A DNA stretch of 17,349 bases, taken from contig NZ_JAXUHN010000026.1 in the NCBI RefSeq assembly GCF_035916875.1, positions 1 to 17,349 of the forward strand. Reading direction: 5' to 3'. Positions 7,691 through 12,856 of this stretch are shown piece by piece. The notes below the pieces were generated by a model that saw nothing but the letters and a program-made list of their open reading frames with translations, ran no database searches and was not told where the DNA came from. The DNA is from Methylomicrobium sp035916875. GTDB lineage: Bacteria; Pseudomonadota; Gammaproteobacteria; Methylococcales; Methylomonadaceae. Position numbers and translations under genes: made by a program. How positions within the stretch are numbered: the stretch's first letter is position 1; each line of letters begins with the position of its first letter.

Positions 7691-7727
7691 ATCCGTATAT
7701 CATGAAAAAAATGAGTGATATACGGAT
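7691..7727 (+). terminator. Hairpin after nrdJb, possible terminator
   Basis: ATCCGTATATCA (7691-7702) and TGATATACGGAT (7716-7727) form a perfect 12-bp stem with a 13-base A-rich loop, 30 bases after the nrdJb stop. There is no clean U-tract (CCGTTTAAT follows), so termination efficiency is uncertain. Confidence 0.45.
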
Positions 7728-7754
7728 CCGTTTAATAACTTGTTAGGCGCGGCC

Positions 7755-8135
7755 ATGATCTATTTCTTACAGGGCAAAATTACCCGCCGCATAAAAATCG
7801 GATTTACGACGCGATTTATTCATAAAAGGATAGGCGCTCTACAAATCGGTTCACCAGATACATTAGTTTTTCTCGGCGCTCATCCTGGTGACAAGAGAAC
7901 TGAGTACGAATTACACAACAAATTCAGAGAAACTTATTCTCACGGAGAATGGTTTAACGAGTCTCTTGAACTCACTCAATATATCGAGCAATACTGCATT
8001 CAAGACATGGAAGTTGCCCATAGCGTTGATTCGCTAGTTTCCGATGGCGTAGCAACTTATGAAAACTTGCTGGGCCTTGATTATAAAGAGATTAACGAAA
8101 GCTACATGTCTGACCTTGCTAATAAGCTGGGATAA
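7755..8135 (+). CDS. T5orf172/MUG113-type GIY-YIG superfamily protein
   Basis: The 126-residue protein has the pattern of the T5orf172 branch of the GIY-YIG superfamily: MIYFLQGKITRRIKIGFTT (YFLQ...IKIGFT), R25 followed by LQIGSPD, then TEYELHNKF (49-57, probable metal-binding Glu E50 plus H54) and GEWF (64-67). GIY-YIG domains are metal-dependent nuclease folds, but many short T5orf172 proteins have no known substrate. A TTG at 7740 is in frame, but ATG 7755 begins exactly at the conserved domain and has AGG about 9 bases upstream. The C-terminal 55 residues are not recognised. It stands alone between the nrd operon and a repeat cluster and is AT-rich, consistent with acquisition. Confidence 0.75.
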   Translation: MIYFLQGKITRRIKIGFTTRFIHKRIGALQIGSPDTLVFLGAHPGDKRTEYELHNKFRETYSHGEWFNESLELTQYIEQYCIQDMEVAHSVDSLVSDGVATYENLLGLDYKEINESYMSDLANKLG

Positions 8136-8351
8136 GAGCCATAGGATAATGGTATGGACTTATGCGGGACGGAGTTTGCAACTCCGTCCCTAACCTTTTT
8201 TGCCAACACCAAGATTTGGAAACAAACGAAAAATGGTGTGGACGGGGCAGCATGCCCGTCCGTCCGGCAAGGCAGCCCGGATGGAGTGTAAAAGGAATCC
8301 GGGATAATCCGTGCCGCCGAATTCCTGTATTCCGCTACGCTATACACGGGT
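8136..8351. repeat. REP-like hairpin cluster
   Basis: Several imperfect palindromes of different families lie back to back. GGGACGGAGTT/AACTCCGTCCC is at 8166-8190 (11-bp stem, TGC loop, T-run 8195-8201, so it may also end transcription of the upstream gene). GGACGGG/CCCGTCC is at 8241-8262. CCCGGAT/ATCCGGG is at 8277-8304. A related inverted CCTGTATTCCGCTACG...CACGGG unit is at about 8324-8350. No coding sequence is supported. Confidence 0.7.
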
Positions 8352-8821
8352 AGCCAGGTAGGGTATGCATCGCATACCTTTTTAGGTCTGATCCAACGGA
8401 ACATTTTGAAAATGGTACGCAATGCGTACCCTACGGCGGTTTTCCCTATCGGATCACTTTTTTTCGGAGGCTGTCCTTGTCTGATTATCGCCGCTGTTAT
8501 GTGCCTGGTGGATCATTTTTCTTTACCGTGGTAACGGAGCGGCGGGCGGGCATTTTGGCGAATGACAGGGCACGGGATTGTTTACGAGCCAGGTAGGGTA
8601 TGCATCGCATACCTTTTTAGGTCTGACCCAACGGAACATTTTGAAAATGGTACGCGATGCGTACCCTACGGCGGTTCTTACCGTCAAAATGCATTTTTTC
8701 GGAGGCTGTCCTTGTCTGATTATCGCCGCTGTTATGTGCCTGGTGGATCATTTTTCTTTACCGTGGTAACGGAGCGGCGGGCGGGCATTTTGGCGAATGA
8801 TCGGGCACGGGATTGTTTACG
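8352..8821 (+). repeat. 235-bp direct tandem duplication
   Basis: Unit 1 (8352-8586) and unit 2 (8587-8821) are nearly identical at a constant offset of 235 bases. They differ by single substitutions and one short divergent block (about 8437-8456 against 8672-8691). Each unit holds a pair of inverted REP-like hairpins, GGTATGC/GCATACC (8362-8378; 8597-8613) and GGTACGC/GCGTACC (8414-8430; 8649-8665), then GGAGG and the TTG start of a RAYT gene. Only unit 2 runs on into the rest of that gene. Confidence 0.9.
8477..8596 (+). pseudogene. Duplicated RAYT 5' fragment
   Basis: TTG at 8477, preceded by GGAGG (8466-8470), opens a frame LSDYRRCYVPGG...ANDRARDCLRAR that stops at TAG 8594-8596. It matches the first 38 residues of the RAYT starting at 8712 and ends because the second unit of the tandem duplication joins here. 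It keeps its ribosome-binding site, so a 39-residue peptide could be made, but it has no catalytic motif. Confidence 0.8.
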
Positions 8822-9137
8822 AGCGGCGATCCGGTATTGCAGGAGGCAATTGCCTTTTCATGTCGATGCGCTGGTCATATTGCCCGACCACATTCACGCG
8901 ATCTGGACTATGCCAAAGGATGACGGCGATTACTCCAAACGGTGGGGCATCATTAAAAAACACTTCACCCAACATTGGCTGGCTTTGGGAAATGCCGAAC
9001 AACCGGTGACGGCATCACGCCTACGCTATCGACGGCGCGGCATCTGGCAACCGCGATTTTGGGAACACGCGCTACGTGACTTCACATCAAGCATGAAGAA
9101 ATGCATTTATGGCCGCTTTAGAACCAAGAATCTATAA
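8712..9137 (+). pseudogene. REP-associated tyrosine transposase (RAYT), C-terminally truncated
   Basis: RAYTs are IS200-like HUH single-strand transposases that process REP hairpins. The start is TTG 8712, with GGAGG (8701-8705) six bases upstream, giving LSDYRRCYVPGG, then FFFTVVTERR, the HUH motif LPDHIHAIW (H60, H62) and GIWQPRFWEHALRD (110-123). Intact relatives continue with an E-x-DF...DYIHxNPVKHG segment that carries the catalytic tyrosine. Here homology stops at about 9080 and the frame runs through unrelated residues to 9137. It therefore lacks the nucleophile and should be inactive. REP-like hairpins flank its start. A separate C-terminal piece of a RAYT lies on the opposite strand at 9447-9641. 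Confidence 0.85.
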
Positions 9138-9414
9138 TATCGTTCTCCACTTCGACGATTCAAAGTCGTGGAACATGCAGCAGCTATGCAATGATCTAGG
9201 GATTACGGCTGAACAACGAGAACCCATTAAGGAAGATGAATGGGGCATAAGAGGGGTGCTTGAATTATGGTTCCAAGAGATTGATGGCAACCATATAACC
9301 CTTCACATTCAGAAGAAACATTCACCTCACAAAAAGAAGTATCTTAAAGATTTAGAAGAGTTTTTCTGCGATTTGGACAATCTTGATTACCTCAAGAACT
9401 ATGAAGAGCTATAA
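9109..9414 (+). CDS. Hypothetical protein, 101 aa
   Basis: Not recognised. The protein is hydrophilic and acidic with no signal peptide or membrane segment. It contains WGIRGVLELWFQEIDGN (about 45-61), then a basic patch KKHSPHKKKYLKDLEEFF and an acidic end. The sequence looks like a folded protein rather than a chance frame. The ATG (9109) lies within the tail of the truncated RAYT frame and just after its homology breakpoint, so the gene may have lost its native upstream region. The ribosome-binding site is weak (AAGAA). A REP-like hairpin follows the stop directly. Function unknown. Confidence 0.5.
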   Translation: MAALEPRIYNIVLHFDDSKSWNMQQLCNDLGITAEQREPIKEDEWGIRGVLELWFQEIDGNHITLHIQKKHSPHKKKYLKDLEEFFCDLDNLDYLKNYEEL

Positions 9415-9437
9415 ATGGGCTTCCTTCGTCAGCCCAT
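9415..9437. repeat. REP-like hairpin (GGGCTTCCTTCGTCAGCC family)
   Basis: ATGGGCT and AGCCCAT pair around TCCTTCGTC. The 18-base core GGGCTTCCTTCGTCAGCC recurs exactly at 15118-15135. It sits ten bases from the stop codon of the minus-strand RAYT fragment, where a RAYT's own REP would be expected. Confidence 0.65.
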
Positions 9438-9446
9438 CATCAATCT

Positions 9447-9641
9447 CTATTCTCCTGCCTCAAAATCAAACTTGCCGTTGTGGCCCCATGTCTCCGGGTA
9501 AACGCCAAGCCTTACATAATGATGAAAACTTGAATAAGCCCAACCCGCCGCCTGCTTTACAATGCCATGTTTTACCGGATTCCAATGGATATAATCGACA
9601 TGCCGGTTAAAATCTTCCTGATCCGTAATCAGATGAGCCGT
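9447..9641 (-). pseudogene. RAYT C-terminal fragment
   Basis: The minus strand encodes HLITDQEDFNRH, DYIHWNPVKHGIVKQAAGWAYS, SSFHHYVRLGVYPE, then WGHNGKFDFEAGE and stop (9449-9447). This is the C-terminal part of a RAYT, with the tyrosine-bearing DYIHxNPVKHG motif and the usual WPWSSFHRY-like segment. It has no start codon and no HUH motif. It begins at almost the residue where the plus-strand RAYT (8712) breaks off, but on the other strand. The reading frame itself is undamaged, suggesting a fairly recent rearrangement. Confidence 0.85.
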
Positions 9642-9645
9642 GTAG

Positions 9646-9690
9646 GGTGGGTCGTTTTTCTTTACCGTGGTGACGGAACGGCGGGCGAGC
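9646..9690 (+). pseudogene. Short RAYT N-terminal remnant
   Basis: The frame GGSFFFTVVTERRAS, then GAG TAG, matches residues 11-25 of the RAYT at 8712, with the nucleotide run TTTTTCTTTACCGTGG identical. It begins about five bases from the end of the opposite-strand RAYT C-terminal fragment, marking a rearrangement junction. Confidence 0.7.
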
Positions 9691-9692
9691 GA

Positions 9693-9729
9693 GTAGCCCG
9701 GATGCAGCGCAGCGGAATCCGGGGGCTAC
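9693..9729. repeat. REP-like palindrome (GTAGCCCGGAT family)
   Basis: GTAGCCCGGAT (9693-9703) pairs with ATCCGGGGGCTAC (9717-9729) around GCAGCGCAGCGGA, an imperfect stem typical of REP elements. Relatives lie at 8277-8304 and 9903-9930. Confidence 0.7.
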
Positions 9730-10245
9730 ACAGAAGCGACCTTTGCTTTTCATGTGGCTTGGCATCGGCGTCATGGTGAGAGTTAAGCGAGCCTAAAGGA
9801 GCGCCAGCGGAATCCAGGTTGGGTTTGGACTTTCGGTTTAATCTATTGATTGCATCAGCAAGAGAGGGCGTTGTTATCTCGAAGGTTTGTAGCTTCGATT
9901 TTCCCGTATTCCGCTAACGCTGCATACGGGCTACGGGACTGATCGGTAAATTTATAGCGCGTAGACAGGGATGAACGCGCGAATCCCAGCGAAACGCCAG
10001 CCTATTTATCCGGCACTCGTAAGCTTTAATAATACACAATCAAACAAACCGTTCCCGGGGGATGTATTCATGCCAAATAGTAATGTCCGCTATCATTATT
10101 TTGAAAATAATAGTCCGCACGACTCAACAACATCGCCGGGTCAGCTTATTACAAGCCTGAAAAGGGCGCTCGGTCAGTAAGTGCTTCGCGAGAAGTTCGT
10201 TTGCAACCTGTGAATAGCAAATCAATGACTTAGAGAGCTCAAGAA
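9730..10245. repeat. Repeat-containing intergenic region
   Basis: No gene is supported. It holds a partial REP-like unit at about 9786-9820 (GCGCCAGCGGAATCCAGG) and a full hairpin CCCGTAT/ATACGGG at 9903-9930 around TCCGCTAACGCTGC. From about 10010 the sequence becomes AT-rich and non-repetitive and leads into the gene at 10246, with no clear promoter. Confidence 0.45.
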
Positions 10246-10974
10246 ATGCCAATGAACTTGTTGCTATTCACTTACTACCGTGACCGAGGCACTCAGGATC
10301 TTGGTGTTTATGTTGGAATTACTCATGATCCTGAAGCGCGTTTTGCACAACATCAAGCCAAGATGGCTGAATTAGGCTACAAGGAATGGGAAGAAATGAT
10401 AGTAGTGTACGGCACTTATTCGCTGGCTTTCGCCATCCAGGTAGAAAACGAGATGATAAAATATTTCGAGCGCCACAATGTTTATAGCAAAATTAAATTC
10501 AACACGAAAGGCCCGCAATATTTCGGTAATCAGAGTTTTTCGCTTTATCTGTTGGTTAAGAATATTTCCTTAATACCACTTCTCCGAACCGTCAATACCG
10601 GTCTTAAAGACCCCAATGATGCCTATGTTACCTATTGGCCTGAAGATCGCTGTAGTGGGCATTACAATTCTCAGTTGATTGATACACTGAAGCGCAGGGT
10701 CAAAAAGTACGCCGAAAAGCAAAAAACGATATACATCGGAATGACCAATGATCCTCATCGTCGTCTAAGTGAACACTACAGTTCCAAGGATATTGACGGG
10801 ATGATCGTACTTTACGAATCAAATTCTCTCGATTATGTTGCCAAGACGGAAGCTGTGCTGATCGAATATGCAAAGAAAAATTTGTCCGCCAATTGCATCA
10901 ACGATAAGTCGAGCCTAATGCTGAACAGCCCTTATTTCTATGTCTATTTTTTGTTTGACCGGGGTCGTCCTTGA
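10246..10974 (+). CDS. Protein with two GIY-YIG-like repeats
   Basis: Two related segments occur 141 residues apart: VYVGITHDPEARFAQHQ (21-37) with VENEMIKYF (66-74), and IYIGMTNDPHRRLSEHY (162-178) with TEAVLIEYA (201-209). In each, the Y-x-G-x-T strand, an Arg (R32, R173), a His (H36, H177) and a downstream Glu (E67, E202) fit the GIY-YIG nuclease core. The spacers MIVVYGTYSL and MIVLYESNSL also align. The C-terminus SPYFYVYFLFDRGRP resembles the opening GIY strand of another such domain and then stops where repeat-like DNA begins, so the gene may be truncated. DNA target and function are unknown; a phage, mobile-element or defence role is possible. The start could be ATG 10246 or 10252. 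The gene is AT-rich. Confidence 0.7.
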   Translation: MPMNLLLFTYYRDRGTQDLGVYVGITHDPEARFAQHQAKMAELGYKEWEEMIVVYGTYSLAFAIQVENEMIKYFERHNVYSKIKFNTKGPQYFGNQSFSLYLLVKNISLIPLLRTVNTGLKDPNDAYVTYWPEDRCSGHYNSQLIDTLKRRVKKYAEKQKTIYIGMTNDPHRRLSEHYSSKDIDGMIVLYESNSLDYVAKTEAVLIEYAKKNLSANCINDKSSLMLNSPYFYVYFLFDRGRP

Positions 10975-11226
10975 TCTGCAATGCGTTCGTGGAATAGGCC
11001 CGCAAGCCTTCCGTACTTTGGATGAAGCCAGGCTTTCCGGATGTCATAAGGCGGGTAGTTACGCATGGCTCGCCTAATTTTGACAGGACCGTAGGGCGGA
11101 TTCGCGCCAGCAATCCACCGAGAACGGAGACAGGCTTCGAAATGGCGGATTGCCTTCGGCGAATCCGTCTTACATCCATAGGATTATGAAAGGTGGTGAA
11201 GGGTTTTCTCTGGCTGCGGCTTTAGC
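10975..11226. repeat. REP-like inverted repeat region
   Basis: GTAGGGCGGATTCGC (11091-11105) and GCGAATCCGTCTTAC (11159-11173) form a 15-base imperfect inverted repeat around GCCAGCAATCC...GGCGGATTGCC. This is a common REP-type composite. No coding sequence is supported on either strand. Confidence 0.6.
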
Positions 11227-11409
11227 TTATTTTTTAAGTTTTATTATGTAAGAGAGGATATAAAATACGGCTACACCAGAAAAAATGAAAATCCAAGCAT
11301 GAAGCGAGACCAAGCTCCAAATAACATCCACTAAGAAAAAAAGCCCAACAACAGAGATTACCTTCTTAAGGAATGGTTTTTTGGTTTTATTATGGCTTCG
11401 TTTTTCCAC
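11227..11409 (-). CDS. Small two-helix membrane protein, hypothetical
   Basis: A 60-residue frame from GTG 11409: a basic N-terminus (KRSHNKTKKPFLKK), helix VISVVGLFFLVDVIWSLVSL (18-37), a short turn, then helix WIFIFSGVAVFYILSYI (39-55) and KLKK. It should be an inner-membrane protein with both ends in the cytoplasm. No ribosome-binding site of quality is visible and no homologue is recognised. It may be a real small protein or the remnant of a longer one. Confidence 0.4.
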   Translation of the reverse strand: MEKRSHNKTKKPFLKKVISVVGLFFLVDVIWSLVSLHAWIFIFSGVAVFYILSYIIKLKK

Positions 11410-11464
11410 CAGCTTATTGAAAATGCGGATTACGGTACAGAGAAAGCATAAGCCTGGGCGCCTG

Positions 11465-11495
11465 GGGACAAAAAACTATTTTCTACTTGTATAAT
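11465..11495 (+). promoter_or_regulatory. Possible promoter of the DUF167 gene
   Basis: A perfect TATAAT lies at 11490-11495. The best -35 candidate, GGGACA (11465-11470), is 19 bases upstream, so the match is mostly in the -10. A transcript starting near 11502 would exclude the TTG at 11500 as a start codon. Confidence 0.35.
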
Positions 11496-11574
11496 CGATT
11501 TGCGATCATGTAGTCGCTTGCAGGACCATTGGTTGGACCGATTTACGAAGCCCATCATTCACGACCAAAACGCT

Positions 11575-11946
11575 GTGGCAAAACCGAAAAAAACAAAATC
11601 AAAATCCGAAGGCAACTCCGGGCGCAAAGGCTTGGCGATAGACTCTTTTTGCGCCTGGGATGGCGACATCCTGGTGCTGAACATTCTCGGCACGCCGAGC
11701 GCAAACAAGGATGCCATCGGCAAGCCTAAAGGCCATCAACTGAAAGTGAGTGTCACCGCCGCGCCAGTCGGGGGCAAAGCAACCGATCATATGGTTCGAT
11801 TCCTGGCAAAAGAATTCGGTGTCACCGTCAATGATATTGAAGTGGTGTTTGGACGATTCAATGTCAATAAACAATTACGGATCCAGTCGCCTAAACAGCT
11901 GCCATCCGTGATCAACAAGCAATTGTCCCAAGAGCAAGCCGGGTAG
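11575..11946 (+). CDS. DUF167/YggU family protein
   Basis: The protein matches the small DUF167 (YggU) fold: AWDGDILVLNILGTPSANKD, then HQLKVSVTAAPVGGKATDHM, FLAKEFGVTVNDIEVVFG, and LRIQSPKQLP. These align with the family's PxxxxD, VxAPPxxGKAN and FLAxxFGVxxxxVxxxxG blocks. The function of the family is unknown. The start is uncertain: GTG 11575 gives MAKPKKTKSKS and a length (123 aa) near the family norm, while TTG 11533 (AGGA 7 bases upstream) and TTG 11500 are also in frame. The GKAN motif reads GKAT here. It is convergent with the cytosine deaminase gene. An inverted repeat ATGTCA/TGACAT (11968-11987) lies between them. Confidence 0.75.
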   Translation: MAKPKKTKSKSEGNSGRKGLAIDSFCAWDGDILVLNILGTPSANKDAIGKPKGHQLKVSVTAAPVGGKATDHMVRFLAKEFGVTVNDIEVVFGRFNVNKQLRIQSPKQLPSVINKQLSQEQAG

Positions 11947-11996
11947 CCATATGGGATGCGCCTGACTATGTCACGTCCGTATGACATGACCCCGAA

Positions 11997-12458
11997 TTAC
12001 ACGCCGATATCCTCGTTCCAGAGCGTCGGGTGATTGCAAATGAACTGTTTCATCACCTCGATGCAGCGGGCATCCTGGAGTACGTCGACGATGACGCCCC
12101 GACTCCGCAGCAACGCCTCTTCGCCCATAAAAGTGATGTTTTCGCCGACGACGACATGAGGAATTCGGTAAAGCAGGATAGCGCCTGTACACATAGAGCA
12201 AGGCGAAAGCGTCGTGTACAGAATGCTCTGCGTATAAACGGACGCCGGCAACCGGCCCCCATTTTCGAGGGCATCCATTTCGCCGTGCAGGATCGCACTG
12301 CCGCGCTGAACCCGGCGATTATGGCCTCGACCAATGATCTTGCCCCGATGGACGAGGACTGACCCGATCGGGATTCCGCCTTCCGCGAGCCCGGTTTCCG
12401 CCTCGGCGATGGCTTCCATCATGAAAGGGTCCGCATTGACGGTGGGAGTAGAAGGCAT
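11997..12458 (-). CDS. Cytosine deaminase, yeast Fcy1-like
   Basis: The 153-residue protein is a zinc-dependent deaminase very similar to yeast cytosine deaminase, which converts cytosine to uracil for pyrimidine salvage. The zinc site is HGE (H58, catalytic E60) and PCSMC (C87, C90). Fcy1-specific features are also present: GRGHNRRVQRGSA (43-55, with N47), LENGGRL, TLYTTLSPCSMCTGAI-like context, VVVGENITF (102-110), and the C-terminal lid MKQFICNHPTLWNEDIG (136-152), with F110, W147 and D150 in the positions that enclose cytosine in yeast. ATG 12458 is chosen because AAGGTGA lies six bases upstream; an open frame extends further but has no such support. The usual E. coli CodA is unrelated. 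tRNA adenosine deaminase (TadA) is the less likely alternative. Confidence 0.88.
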   Translation of the reverse strand: MPSTPTVNADPFMMEAIAEAETGLAEGGIPIGSVLVHRGKIIGRGHNRRVQRGSAILHGEMDALENGGRLPASVYTQSILYTTLSPCSMCTGAILLYRIPHVVVGENITFMGEEALLRSRGVIVDVLQDARCIEVMKQFICNHPTLWNEDIGV

Positions 12459-12559
12459 TTGAGTCACCTTGAAGAATAAGTGAAAATTAGCTGGGCTCGC
12501 TCCATAAAATGTCCTGAATACCAGAATCGTATCTATCGAAAACGATGAGGTTCCTAACA

Positions 12560-12796
12560 TTACCATATCCTGCGCGCTGATGCTCCCGCATTCGGCGCGG
12601 CATACGGGATTAACTCGACCACTTCTGAGAATCCATGATATAGATCAGTATCCTTTACCCAAACCACCCAGGCAGGCGTTTCGGCTTGGAACAGGGCCTC
12701 GACGGCGTGATTCCAGGCAGCGAAGCCGCCTATATCGTAATGTGTCATTTTTTGTTCGACTCGGCGGAAGACTTCGTGGCCGCTTTCACGCCTCAC
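12560..12796 (-). CDS. Hypothetical protein, about 78 aa
   Basis: Not recognised. GTG 12796 is preferred because GGAGG lies eight bases upstream; an in-frame TTG at 12823 and an ATG farther in (MTHYDIGG) are alternatives. The protein contains HYDIGGFAAWNHAVEALFQA and ETPAWVVWVKDTDLYHGF, rich in aromatic residues, with no signal peptide or membrane helix. It lies on the same strand as, and between, the lytic transglycosylase and cytosine deaminase genes (gaps of about 60 and 100 bases). It could be a real small gene or a remnant. Confidence 0.35.
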   Translation of the reverse strand: MRRESGHEVFRRVEQKMTHYDIGGFAAWNHAVEALFQAETPAWVVWVKDTDLYHGFSEVVELIPYAAPNAGASARRIW

Positions 12797-12856
12797 GCCG
12801 CAGTCCTCCAAGACGATAGCCAAAATACACCAATATCGGGCCAGGCAATCCAGCCC

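Noticed and set aside
8136..9960. CRISPR array
   Set aside because: Repeats are palindromic, of several families and irregularly spaced, with no regular repeat-spacer pattern and no cas genes.
9971..10180. 69-residue plus-strand frame
   Set aside because: Starts next to REP-like DNA, has no ribosome-binding site and no recognisable sequence; too weak to call.
10898..11179. 93-residue minus-strand frame
   Set aside because: Spans the 15-base inverted repeat and the antisense of the GIY-YIG gene end; repeat-derived.
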